The notes under the pieces are model-generated. The model searched no databases, was not told the DNA's origin, and was given only the letters and a program-made list of their open reading frames with translations. A program made the translations under genes and the position numbers. Of a DNA stretch of 64,000 nucleotides, positions 33,117-41,348 are shown one piece after another (positions within the stretch are counted from its first letter, which is position 1; each line of letters begins with the position of its first letter). The stretch covers positions 564,496-628,495 of the forward strand of contig NZ_JADKRX010000003.1 of the NCBI RefSeq assembly GCF_015350975.1. The letters run 5' to 3'. The stretch is from Curtobacterium sp. VKM Ac-1395. Its GTDB lineage: Bacteria > Actinomycetota > Actinomycetes > Actinomycetales > Microbacteriaceae.

Positions 33117-33986
33117 TCAGGGACCAGGAACGGTCACCCGGACCGCGCTGATGCGCCCGGCGCGCGTCTGCGCGGTGGTGGCCGGGTCGTAGCTGTCGGC
33201 GGTGGCCAGGTAGAGGGTGCGCCCGTCGGGGCCACCGAGGGCGCAGTCGATCGCGCAGCGTCCCGGTGCGTCGATGCGGTCCGTGACCTCGCCGCCCTCG
33301 ACCACGCGGAGGAACTCGCCGGTGTCGACCGAGCACACCCAGACGGCGCCCTCGGCGTCGACGGTGCTGCCGTCCGGCGTCACGCCTGCCGGCAGCGCCG
33401 CCCACTCGCGGCGGCCGGTCAGGGAGCCGTCGGCCTCGATGTCGAACGCGGTCAGGCGGCCGCCCCAGGTCTCGCTGACGACCAGCGTGCGGGTGCCCGG
33501 CAGCACGCTCGCGCTGTTCGGGAAGACCAGACCGTCGGCAGCCAGGCGGGCCGAACCGTCGGGCTCGACGACGTAGAGCGGGCCGGGGCGGAGCTCCTCG
33601 CCGGCGTACAGGTCGTACCCGAAGGCACCGACGTAGGTCCGGCCGGTCGCGGCGTCGACGACCAGGTCGTTGATGAGGGACGACTCGATCGGTGCCAGGT
33701 CGGCGTACACGCTCTGTGAGCCGTCGGGCTGGACGGCGACGATGGTGCGGGCCTCCATCGCGCTGACGATCAGGCGGCCGTCCTGCAGCCAGCCGAGGCC
33801 CGACGACTGGCCGTCGACCGTCGTCTCGAGGCGGGGACCGGCGTCCGAGGCGGGGTCGAGCGAGAAGACCTCACCGGTGTGCATGTCCGAGTACCAGAGC
33901 CGGCCGTCGTGCCAGCGGTTGCCCTCGGGGAAGCGGATGCCGGTGACGACGTCGGTCGCGGTCGTGGAGTCCAGGGTGATGTGCAC
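33117..33986 (-). CDS. SMP-30/gluconolactonase (LRE) family protein
   Basis: A 289-residue six-bladed beta-propeller of the SMP-30/gluconolactonase family, which hydrolyses sugar lactones in a metal-dependent way. Recognisable blocks are 'GIRFPEGNRWHDGRLWYSDM' (with the metal Glu), 'SSLINDLVVDAATGRTYVG' (Asn-Asp metal motif), 'VFPNSASVLPG' and 'GVTPDGSTVDAEGAVWV'. GTG at 33986 is chosen as the start at the domain boundary; the frame is open further upstream without a ribosome site. Substrate unknown. Confidence 0.85.
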   Translation of the reverse strand: MHITLDSTTATDVVTGIRFPEGNRWHDGRLWYSDMHTGEVFSLDPASDAGPRLETTVDGQSSGLGWLQDGRLIVSAMEARTIVAVQPDGSQSVYADLAPIESSLINDLVVDAATGRTYVGAFGYDLYAGEELRPGPLYVVEPDGSARLAADGLVFPNSASVLPGTRTLVVSETWGGRLTAFDIEADGSLTGRREWAALPAGVTPDGSTVDAEGAVWVCSVDTGEFLRVVEGGEVTDRIDAPGRCAIDCALGGPDGRTLYLATADSYDPATTAQTRAGRISAVRVTVPGP

Positions 33987-34011
33987 GCGATCAGCCTGCC
34001 AGGCGGGCCAG

Positions 34012-34034
34012 GGCGTCGTCCGGGTGACGACGCC
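34012..34034. terminator. GC-rich hairpin
   Basis: Perfect 9-base stem GGCGTCGTC / GACGACGCC with a 5-base loop, 54 bases beyond the stop of the truncated FAD oxidase. No T-run follows, so termination is only possible, not certain. Confidence 0.35.
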
Positions 34035-34087
34035 GGCTGGGGTCGGGGCGCGGCGACCGCCTGCCGGGCGGGAGACCCGGTGGACGC

Positions 34088-34740
34088 TCAGCGGTCGGAG
34101 CGCGCCGTCTCCGTCACGTCGAAGTTCTGGTCGAACACGTCGTCCGGGTCGAACCGCGCCTTCAGCGTGCGGAGCCGCGCGAGTGTCCGCGGCGGGAAGG
34201 CCTCGGCGACCGCCTCGGCCCGGTGGTCGCTCTCGAAGCTGAGGTACATGCCGTCCATGCGCTCGTGCACCGGCTCCCACGCCCGGTCGAACGCCGGGCC
34301 GCCGTCCACCGACACGGCCGTGACCGAGAAGTTCTGGTGGCGGTGCGCGTAGGCGGTGGCATCCGGATCGAGGTCGTTGACCGCTCCCCCGACGGACCGG
34401 ATCTGGACCATCTCCGCACCGCCAGCCCTGAGCAGCACGGCGATCCGCGCGGACAGGTCGTCGTCGAGGTGGACGGCCAGGCCGGTGTGGGCCGCTGCGC
34501 GCTGCTGCCCGGTGTGCGGAGCGCCGCTGGTGAGCGGGACCGCCGAGTACGGCACGACCATCGACCGCTGGCCCGCGGTGCCCGTCAGCCGGACGAATCG
34601 CTCCAACTCCGGGACCGCCGCACCGAGGTCGTCGCCGGCGTACACCACGGTCGCCTGGGCGAACGGCCTCGGCCCGGCGCCGAGGTAGAGGAACGCGGAG
34701 ACCTCCCTCGCGGCTACCTGACGCGTCAGGTATTCCGTCT
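34088..34740 (-). pseudogene. C-terminal fragment of a BBE-type FAD-dependent oxidase
   Basis: About 215 codons that match only the second half of the berberine-bridge-enzyme-like FAD oxidases. The C-terminal BBE segment 'YLSFESDHRAEAVAEAFPPR' and 'LARLRTLKARFDPDDVFDQN' are clear. The N-terminal FAD-binding domain (about 200-250 residues, with the His/Cys flavin attachment) is absent: upstream of 34740 the frame stays open but the sequence loses all resemblance. No convincing start codon or ribosome site exists. A degenerate copy of the GGACnGGAGGCTCG repeat lies at the breakpoint (34755-34772). Confidence 0.75.
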
Positions 34741-35228
34741 CGCCGGAGAATCGTCGGACGGGGAGGCTCGGTGGGGGCCCGCCCGCGTCCCGCGACGGCG
34801 CAGCGTGGCGAGGGTGCCCCCGGCCAGGGCAGGCGCCCGGACGGGCGCTCAACTTGTGCTCTGGGAACCTCCTGCGGCGGCCCGACCGGCTTCTCCGAGC
34901 TGCACAGACAGTCGCCAGCCACTCGGCGCGGGCAAGCAGCGCCCTGAAACGCTGCCCACCGTGCGGAGGGGTCCGGCCGGATGCGCCGTACCGACTCCGT
35001 CGACAAACCTCCGCACGCAGTTCAGAGGTCAAGCAACTCGAGGAACCTCGTCGGGCGAGCAGCGAGAGCCACTTGCGGCAGACGAGATAGAGCGGATTCG
35101 CAGCGGGCCGAATGCCCTCTCGATGACGTCCTGAGGGGCGGACGATTCCTCCCCGTCACGTCTGGGCCGATGCTCCGACACGCTACCGGGCACGACTCAG
35201 GCGACTGGCGGTGCCCTACGATTTCGAC
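34741..35228. other. Gene-free junction region left of the defence genes
   Basis: About 490 bases with no supportable gene on either strand. It holds a degenerate repeat (GGACGGGGAGGCTCG, 34756-34770). It joins the truncated FAD oxidase to the lower-GC defence genes. No integrase remnant, tRNA or direct repeat could be recognised. Confidence 0.6.
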
Positions 35229-36554
35229 ATGGCGCAGACGGGTGACTGGCACATCGACAGGCTCGAGCTAACCAACTTTCGTGGCTTCGAGCACCTCAAT
35301 ATTGACTTCCACCCGTCCCTGACCGTACTGGTCGGCGTGAATGGTGTCGGCAAGACCGCCGTTCTCGACGCCGTCGCGATCATGCTCGGATCCATCGTTC
35401 GAGAGTTCGGCGGAGACACACGAGGGTTCGCGCATTCAGACGTACGAGAAACCGCCCGCGACCTGCTCTCTCAAGGCGGGGTGGCGTCGATGGACGCGGT
35501 CTACCCGGTTTCTGCCCTGGTAGAGGCGACTGTTGCGGGGGCCGAGCTATGGTGGAGCCGCAGTCGCCAGCGGGCGAGCGGCCGGACGACTTGGGCGGAC
35601 CGGAACGGCGCGGTCGGAGACATTGCCCGAGCGACATGGGAGCGCGCTCAAGCCGAAGCTGGTCCTACCCAGCCGTTGCCGATTCTCGCGCTCTACGGAG
35701 TCGAGCGGTTGCTCGGTGTCAGAAAGGCGTCGGGATCGATTACCCGAGCAAGGTCGAGCGCGTACGACGCAGCACTGACCGGAAAGTCCGATCTGACGCG
35801 CCTCTCGGCGTACCTGCGTGCACTGACACTCGCGGAGTTCGCCGCGGAGCGACGCGGAGGGGACGCCGAGGCCGCTACTGAGCAGATCCGGGCGATCACG
35901 ATCGCAGCGGATCGCGTCCTAGAAGGAACGGGCTGGCATCGGCCCGAATGGAGCCCCGTCGTCGAGGAATTGACTCTCACGCACGACGACCAGAGCGTCC
36001 TTCCGCTGTCGCTCCTTTCGAGTGGCATCAAGATCGCGGTGGGACTCGTCGTCGACCTTGTCAGCCGACTGGCTCGAGCGAACCCTCACCTCGGAGCAGA
36101 GCAGCTCCTCGAATCGGCCCTAGGCATCGTCTTGATCGACGAAGTCGACCTGCATCTCCACCCGACCTGGCAGCAGCGCATCGTTCCCCAGCTGCGAACT
36201 GCATTCCCACGCGTGCAGTTCATTGTAACGACACATAGCCCTCAGGTGCTATCGACGGTGGACGCCGAGCACATCCGCATAATCGACGGCCAGACCATTC
36301 GTCGCGTCGACTACTCGGCCGGCCTACGCAGCGACATTGTGATGGAAAAGGTGCTTGGCACGCAGGCCGAGCCAAACCTAGAAGTGAACAAGACTCTCGC
36401 CAAGTACATGGACCTCGTCGAGAATGGCGCGGGACAGGAAGCTCCCGCGGTGCGTCTCCGCCAGCAGCTCGACGAGGAACTCGGCGGAGTTTCGAACGTC
36501 CCGAAACTCTCCCGCGCCGACGCCAGCATGACTTTCTACGGTCTTGGAGACTGA
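35229..36554 (+). CDS. ptuA: AAA family ATPase of a Septu-like defence system (PtuA)
   Basis: A 441-residue SMC/OLD-like ATPase. N-terminal 'LELTNFRGF' leads into Walker A GVNGVGKT (36-43); the D-loop region 'VLIDEVDLHLHPTW' (Walker B about 300-305) and His-switch 'VTTHSPQVLS' close the site. With the following HNH gene it forms the PtuA-PtuB pair of the antiphage system Septu. In that system PtuA is proposed to sense infection or nucleotide state and unleash the nuclease. ATG at 35229 is preferred over a GTG at 35211; neither has a good ribosome site. Base composition is visibly less GC-rich than the flanks, with CTA, CTT and ATA codons, indicating transfer. Confidence 0.88.
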   Translation: MAQTGDWHIDRLELTNFRGFEHLNIDFHPSLTVLVGVNGVGKTAVLDAVAIMLGSIVREFGGDTRGFAHSDVRETARDLLSQGGVASMDAVYPVSALVEATVAGAELWWSRSRQRASGRTTWADRNGAVGDIARATWERAQAEAGPTQPLPILALYGVERLLGVRKASGSITRARSSAYDAALTGKSDLTRLSAYLRALTLAEFAAERRGGDAEAATEQIRAITIAADRVLEGTGWHRPEWSPVVEELTLTHDDQSVLPLSLLSSGIKIAVGLVVDLVSRLARANPHLGAEQLLESALGIVLIDEVDLHLHPTWQQRIVPQLRTAFPRVQFIVTTHSPQVLSTVDAEHIRIIDGQTIRRVDYSAGLRSDIVMEKVLGTQAEPNLEVNKTLAKYMDLVENGAGQEAPAVRLRQQLDEELGGVSNVPKLSRADASMTFYGLGD

Positions 36555-37243
36555 TGCGCCGGATCACAGCTCACAGGCCACCCAAGGAGTTCGCTGAACT
36601 CCGAGCAGCTCGCGAGGAGTACGACCAATTCTCGTCGGAACGCGCCATCCGACGAGTGCTATGGGAGCAACAGGGCGGGCGCTGTGCATACTGCGAACGC
36701 AGACTCCGACACTGGGACCGCGACGATCACCAGACCCGGATCGAGCACTTCCACCCGCAGAACGGAAATGTGTGGTCCTCCGTCTGCAAGCTTCGAAGCG
36801 GCGCGGCCACGCAAACTAAGGCTTCCACGACCTGGAAGAACTTCTTGCTTTGCTGTAACGGCGAGGAACCCCTCGACAAGTCTTTCCATCGTTGTGACGT
36901 CACGAAATACAACACCGACATCTGCGAGACCTTCAGGAATCCTCGAGACTGGGACGGCGACCGCCTCGTTGACATCAAGCGCTCAGGGAAGGCCGTCGCA
37001 CGACCGGGAATGCCGGCCGGCGCACAAGATGTGCTCGACTCCGTGGTGCGCGTGAATGCTCCCGAGCTCGTCGAAGTTCGGAAAAGGGTTCTTGGGGATC
37101 TCGAGATCGTGGTACGGGCTTTCTGGAATGGTTCAGCTGCGCAACGTGCTCTCGTCGCCAGCAGGCTTCGTGAGCAGGCGGAAACCGTCGAGTACGCGAC
37201 GACGTACTTGACGCTCGCCGCGCGGTTCGAACCTTCCACCTGA
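36554..37243 (+). CDS. ptuB: HNH endonuclease of a Septu-like defence system (PtuB)
   Basis: A 229-residue HNH nuclease of the TIGR02646 type. The first zinc pair is Cys44-x2-Cys47 in 'GGRCAYCERRL', the catalytic block is Glu64-His65 in 'RIEHFHPQNG' and later 'NFLLCCNGEE' supplies the Asn and further Cys. It starts one base inside ptuA (TGATG), so the two proteins are made together. In Septu the nuclease acts on DNA when the ATPase is triggered. Retrons can carry the same pair, but no reverse transcriptase lies here. Confidence 0.88.
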   Translation: MRRITAHRPPKEFAELRAAREEYDQFSSERAIRRVLWEQQGGRCAYCERRLRHWDRDDHQTRIEHFHPQNGNVWSSVCKLRSGAATQTKASTTWKNFLLCCNGEEPLDKSFHRCDVTKYNTDICETFRNPRDWDGDRLVDIKRSGKAVARPGMPAGAQDVLDSVVRVNAPELVEVRKRVLGDLEIVVRAFWNGSAAQRALVASRLREQAETVEYATTYLTLAARFEPST

Positions 37244-37471
37244 CCGCCACTCGCGATCAGGTCGGGTGGGTCTGCGCTGTTGACCGGGTTCCTCGCGGTC
37301 CACGACGGCTGGCTGCCGTTTGCGAACATTCGACGGTAAAAAGGCATGGTGAAGCGGGCACGCCGGTAGCGCTCAATGTTTCGACACCATGGGGTCGTGT
37401 CGTGCGTTGGGGCCGCGCGCAACGGATGCAAGTATGGGCGGCTCCCACGGTCGCCTCACGCGTGGGACCGG

Positions 37472-37948
37472 CTACTCCTTCGAGAGCCGGACGATGGTGG
37501 TGCTGCCCGCGATGCTCACTGGGAAGCTGATCTCGTCGTCCTCGTACGTGAACACTTTGGTCGCGTCGGTCGATGCCAGGAGCGCCGTGTCGGTGGCTGC
37601 CGTGTCTCGCGTCGACGTCCAGGTGTACGGCGATGTGTCGTCAGTTGGTGCGGTGAAGGTCCCAACCCAGAACAAGGACGTGGTGTCGCCACTGTCCGTG
37701 ACGAAGTTCGCCGTGACGGTGCCGCCGGAGATGTTCGCGGCCATCCAGCCGTCGTCGCTCGCGGAGTTGTTCTGCTTCCAGGCTCCCGCTAGATCAGGGA
37801 CCTTCACCGGTTCCGGTGTTGGGGTGGCTGAAGCTGCCTTGGTGGAGTCGACGGCTGCCTCGGTTGGCGCGTTGCTGGCATCTGCAGCGCTGCAGCCCGT
37901 CAGTGCGAGAACCGTCGCGAGCGCGAGGGGACCGAGGAGACGGTTCAT
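37472..37948 (-). CDS. Hypothetical lipoprotein
   Basis: A 158-residue predicted lipoprotein: signal peptide with lipobox 'ALTGC' (Cys about residue 19), a Thr/Ala/Pro linker, then a small beta-rich domain ('GAWKQNNSASDDGWMAANIS', 'TSLFWVGTF'). No named family is recognised; the fold resembles small surface lipoproteins found near mobile DNA. It follows the other lipoprotein with a 4-base overlap and is made with it. Confidence 0.7.
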   Translation of the reverse strand: MNRLLGPLALATVLALTGCSAADASNAPTEAAVDSTKAASATPTPEPVKVPDLAGAWKQNNSASDDGWMAANISGGTVTANFVTDSGDTTSLFWVGTFTAPTDDTSPYTWTSTRDTAATDTALLASTDATKVFTYEDDEISFPVSIAGSTTIVRLSKE

Positions 37949-38739
37949 TTGAAGTACCCCGAGACGCCGACGGCGAAAGTGTCGCAGGGTTCGTCGTAGA
38001 GGTCATGGCTGAAGGAGACGGTCGCGTCCGCTTCGATGTCGCCTGTCTCGGTGGCGTAGTCGATGGTTGACGTCGACAGGGCGTCTCCGTTGAAGCAGTA
38101 CACACCGACGGAGTACGGACCGGCGAGCGGCTTCCCCGTCTTGTTCACCGCGCCGCCGATGATCGACGTTCCGTTGTTGTCCGCCTGCGTGACGTTGAGT
38201 GGGGCGGTGTTGTACGAGGAGACGTCTGCCGGCATGGTCGACGCCTTGAAGTCGTACTGCACTCCGGATGCGGGAATCGACGAGACGTCCTCGAAGTAGA
38301 TGTAGCCGAAGCCGGCCTCGCCCGGCTTCACCTGCGCCGGTATCGTGCCTTGACTCGAGCCACTGGCGACCAACTTGCCGCCGACCGACGCGGTGCCGGT
38401 GAAATCGACGTGCGAGATCGGCGACGACGTGTTGTTCCGGAACGCGAAGGGCAGCATGCCGCTCCCGATGCTGTCGGAGTCGAGTGGCGCGGTGGCGACG
38501 ACGGACACCTTGCCGGCTGCGCCGGCATCGACCTTCGGCGTCGCGTTGCCTGCAAGGTACCCGCCAGCGTTGAACGGGAGGGCCGCTACAGCCGTCGGGG
38601 TGGGAGTCGGTGAGGCCGTCGGGGACTCGCTGACGGCTCCTGCAGCGACATTGGAGGTGGACGACGTGCTGCAACCGGCCAGGAGGAGCAGGGCTGCCCC
38701 TCCGAGCGCGGCCGAAGCGAACGTCTGCTTCGAGATCAT
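37945..38739 (-). CDS. Hypothetical lipoprotein with Ser/Thr/Pro-rich linker
   Basis: A 264-residue predicted lipoprotein: lipobox 'LLAGC' at about Cys23, a Ser/Thr/Pro linker 'SESPTASPTPTPT', then beta-rich domains resembling FxLYD-type immunoglobulin-like modules ('FAFRNNTSSPISHVDFTGTA', 'GGAVNKTGKPLAGPYSVGVY'). Two Cys in the last 60 residues could form a disulfide. It is the first gene of a two-lipoprotein operon with its overlapping neighbour. Function unknown; probably extracellular. Confidence 0.72.
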   Translation of the reverse strand: MISKQTFASAALGGAALLLLAGCSTSSTSNVAAGAVSESPTASPTPTPTAVAALPFNAGGYLAGNATPKVDAGAAGKVSVVATAPLDSDSIGSGMLPFAFRNNTSSPISHVDFTGTASVGGKLVASGSSQGTIPAQVKPGEAGFGYIYFEDVSSIPASGVQYDFKASTMPADVSSYNTAPLNVTQADNNGTSIIGGAVNKTGKPLAGPYSVGVYCFNGDALSTSTIDYATETGDIEADATVSFSHDLYDEPCDTFAVGVSGYFK

Positions 38740-39189
38740 GGTGAGGCGGATTCCTTCATTGAGCGTCTGTCGAAACTGTGGTTCCGCTCAACGTAGCTGC
38801 TAGGCGACTGCATGCGACGCCCCTCGTGTCATCGACGGAACAACGGCGGATGTCCGCACAATTCGTCTTCCGTCGAGTTGAGCCTCGTGCTCATGGTCGA
38901 TCAAATGGTCGTATCGGCCCTCTCCGCGTCGTCGCTCGTGCTGGCCACGTCTGCCGACCGAGGCTCAGCCACCAGCGCTGCCGCATTGGTCCGCGATCAG
39001 TCCCGCCGACCCGGTACGCGTCGAACAGGACCTCGAATGACCAGCAGAGGAGCAGGCGCAGGCGGTGGCCTCGGCTCTCGCCCAGTACTCCAGGCAGAAC
39101 GGGGTTCACGTCCGACCGCATTTTCGGGGCGCCACTCCTGGCCCCGAAAAGTCCCCAGTCGAGCACCGAAAACTCGGTTCACCCGGCAG
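38740..39189. other. Gene-free region between lipoprotein operon and tRNA-Gln
   Basis: About 450 bases. It should contain the promoter of the lipoprotein operon near its left end and the tRNA terminator hairpin near its right end (39121-39150). No other supportable gene is seen on either strand. Confidence 0.55.
39121..39150. terminator. Hairpin downstream of tRNA-Gln
   Basis: Perfect 10-base stem TTTTCGGGGC / GCCCCGAAAA with a 10-base loop, 40 bases past the 3' end of tRNA-Gln. The A/T tract inside the stem is compatible with intrinsic termination in both directions. Confidence 0.55.
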
Positions 39190-39261
39190 CTCCGCCTCCA
39201 GGATTCGAACCCAGACCTAACGGCACCAAAGGCCGTCGTGCTGCCATTACACCAAGGCGGA
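39190..39261 (-). tRNA. tRNA-Gln (anticodon TTG)
   Basis: A 72-nt cloverleaf on the minus strand: acceptor TCCGCCT / AGGCGGA with discriminator G, D-loop 'GGTGTAATGGCAGCAC', anticodon stem ACGGC / GCCGT around the loop CTTTGGT (anticodon TTG, reading CAA), and T-loop GGTTCGAATCC. CCA is not encoded. It borders the accessory region carrying the Septu genes and lipoproteins, a typical place for element insertion, though no repeated tRNA end was found. Confidence 0.93.
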
Positions 39262-39369
39262 ACGCGCCCGGGGGCGCCCGTCCATCTTCCCATGCGTCGG
39301 ACGGTGGGCGTGCGCCGAGGTCCGTGCGCCGCAGTGGCCGTGCGCAGCCCGACCGGCCATGATGGACGG

Positions 39370-39864
39370 ATGCCGGACCAGGACGAAGTCGATCGGATCG
39401 TCGCGGCCTGGGGACGGCAGCGGGACGACCTCGACTTCGCGCCGCTGCAGGTGCTCTCCCGTGTGGACCGGCTCGCGCGACACCTCGACCGGGCACGGCG
39501 GGCGGCGTTCGACGCGAGCGGCATGGAGCCGTGGGAGTTCGACGTGCTGTCGGCACTCCGGCGCGCGGGTGACCCGTTCGAGCTCAGCCCGAAGACCCTG
39601 CTGCAGCAGACCCTGGTGTCGAGCGGCACGATGACGAATCGGGTAGACCGGCTCACGGCGCGCGGGCTCGTCGCTCGCCGGACCGACCCGAAGGACGGCC
39701 GCGGCATCCTCGTGTCCCTGACCGACGCTGGTCGGACGGCCGTGGACTCCGCGATCGCGGACCTGCTGCAGGCCGAGCGGGACATCCTGACCGTGGTGTC
39801 CGGCGGCGAACAGGACCAGCTCGCGGGACTGCTCCGTCGGCTGATCCTCGGCCTCGGCGACTGA
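39370..39864 (+). CDS. MarR family transcriptional regulator
   Basis: A 164-residue winged-helix MarR regulator. The DNA-binding part is 'LSPKTLLQQTLVSSGTMTNR' followed by the wing 'GLVARRTDPKDGRGILVSLT'; the flanking helices form the dimer. The ATG at 39370 is in a run just after the tRNA promoter region. The next gene on the same strand is a secreted carboxypeptidase starting 111 bases later, which may or may not be a target. Ligand unknown. Confidence 0.9.
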   Translation: MPDQDEVDRIVAAWGRQRDDLDFAPLQVLSRVDRLARHLDRARRAAFDASGMEPWEFDVLSALRRAGDPFELSPKTLLQQTLVSSGTMTNRVDRLTARGLVARRTDPKDGRGILVSLTDAGRTAVDSAIADLLQAERDILTVVSGGEQDQLAGLLRRLILGLGD

Positions 39865-39975
39865 CGAGCCCCCGGCCCGACGCCATCGCGCTTCGTCCGA
39901 TCGGACCAACGAGCAGCCCTCCTTTCAGCCGACCGGGCGATGCCCAGGGAGTCCGCCCGACCGGACGATGGACGA

Positions 39976-41298
39976 GTGACCAGCCCCCGCTCCTTCCTCC
40001 GCCGCTACCCGTACGTCGTCGCCCTCGTCGCGGTGCTCGTCCTCGTCCTCGGCGGCCTGACCGTGGCGGTGACCGCGATCAGCACGGCCCCGGGTCGAGC
40101 GTCTGCCGCTGAACAGCGCTGCACCGCGGATGACCTCGCCGGCCGATGGTCCTCCGGTCAGCTGCATCTCGACGCCCGATCGGTCCGCACCGGGGCGACG
40201 GTGCTCGCCGTGCGCGGGGACGAGCCGACGCAGACCGGCAGCACGATGAAGCTCGTCACGGCCTCGGCAGCGTTGACGGCCCTCGGCGCGGACCACCGCT
40301 TCACCACCCGGGTGGTCAGCGGGGCATCCCCCGACGCCGTCGTCCTGGTCGGTGGCGGGGACCCGACACTCAGCCGACTGCCCTCCGGTCAGGACGGCGT
40401 CTACCCGGGCGCCCCGCACCTCGACGACCTGGCACGGCAGGTCCGCGCGGCGCACCCCGGCCCGATCCGGCTCGTGCAGGTCGACACGGCCCTGTTCGAC
40501 GGACCCGCGTGGCACCCGAGCTGGACGGAGAGCGCCCGCACGAGCGGCAGCGTCTCGAACATCACCGCGCTCATGGTCGACGGCGACCGGGACGACCCGA
40601 CCGAGGCCTACTCACTCCGGAGCGACACCGCGGTCGCACGGGCGGCGACGTCCTTCGCGGCGCTGCTCGGCCCCGACGTGCGGGTCGAGACCGCTTCCGT
40701 CGCGGTGCCGAAGGCGGCGACGACGCTCGGGTCCGTCCGGTCGGCGACGGTGTCGGAGCTCGTCGGGACGTTGCTCACCCACTCGGACGACACGCTCGCC
40801 GAGGTCCTCGCCCGGCACGTCGCCGTCGCCGAGGGCACCGGTCGCTCGTTCGACGCGATCCAGGCCGGCACGACCTCTGCGCTCCGGCACGCCGGCGTCC
40901 CGACGAGCGGTCTGCGCCTGGTCGACGGCTCCGGGCTCAGCGGGGACAACCGCGTGCCGGCGTCGTTCCTCACGCAGCTGATGCGGGTCGTGGTGCAGCA
41001 CCGGGACGGCCTCGCGCCGGTCGACGCCGGCCTGGCGGTCGCGGGGAAGACCGGCACGCTCGCGGAACACGGGCGCTTCACCGGCCCCGCGAGTGACGCC
41101 CGGGGGCACGTCCGCGGCAAGACCGGCACCCTCGACGACATGTTCGGGCTGACCGGGGTCACGGACGAGGTCGGGGGTGACCGCATCGTCTTCACGGTCT
41201 TCGCCGAGGGCACCGGTGACGCCGAGGCACGTCAGGAGATCGACCGGCTGGCCGCCTCCCTGTGGCGCTGCGGCGGCGATGCCCCGGCTCTCCACTGA
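39976..41298 (+). CDS. dacB: D-alanyl-D-alanine carboxypeptidase/endopeptidase (PBP4 type)
   Basis: A 440-residue class C penicillin-binding protein (peptidase S13). It begins with an N-terminal membrane anchor or signal segment ('YPYVVALVAVLVLVLGGLTV'). The active-site SxxK motif is 'GSTMKLVTASA', the second motif lies in 'DGSGLSGDNRVPASF' and the third is 'AGKTGTLAEHG'. A second 'GKTGTLDDMFG' follows. It trims peptidoglycan outside the membrane. The GTG at 39976 gives a typical signal; an in-frame ATG at 39940 is an alternative and neither has a strong ribosome site. Confidence 0.88.
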   Translation: MTSPRSFLRRYPYVVALVAVLVLVLGGLTVAVTAISTAPGRASAAEQRCTADDLAGRWSSGQLHLDARSVRTGATVLAVRGDEPTQTGSTMKLVTASAALTALGADHRFTTRVVSGASPDAVVLVGGGDPTLSRLPSGQDGVYPGAPHLDDLARQVRAAHPGPIRLVQVDTALFDGPAWHPSWTESARTSGSVSNITALMVDGDRDDPTEAYSLRSDTAVARAATSFAALLGPDVRVETASVAVPKAATTLGSVRSATVSELVGTLLTHSDDTLAEVLARHVAVAEGTGRSFDAIQAGTTSALRHAGVPTSGLRLVDGSGLSGDNRVPASFLTQLMRVVVQHRDGLAPVDAGLAVAGKTGTLAEHGRFTGPASDARGHVRGKTGTLDDMFGLTGVTDEVGGDRIVFTVFAEGTGDAEARQEIDRLAASLWRCGGDAPALH

Positions 41299-41348
41299 GC
41301 ACGCGCACGACCGCCCGAAGACGCACGACGACGCACGAGCAGGACCCG

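Noticed and set aside
35229..37243. Retron carrying PtuA/PtuB
   Set aside because: Retrons with these effectors also need a reverse transcriptase and msr/msd RNA; none is seen around the pair.
37244..37471. Coding remnant on the minus strand (frame reading 'FTMPFYRRMFAN')
   Set aside because: The short segment looks faintly like the end of a luciferase-like monooxygenase, but it is too short and has no supporting motif or start.
34741..39261. Integrative element at tRNA-Gln
   Set aside because: The tRNA borders accessory DNA, but no integrase gene and no second copy of the tRNA 3' end were found in the window, so no element ends can be set.
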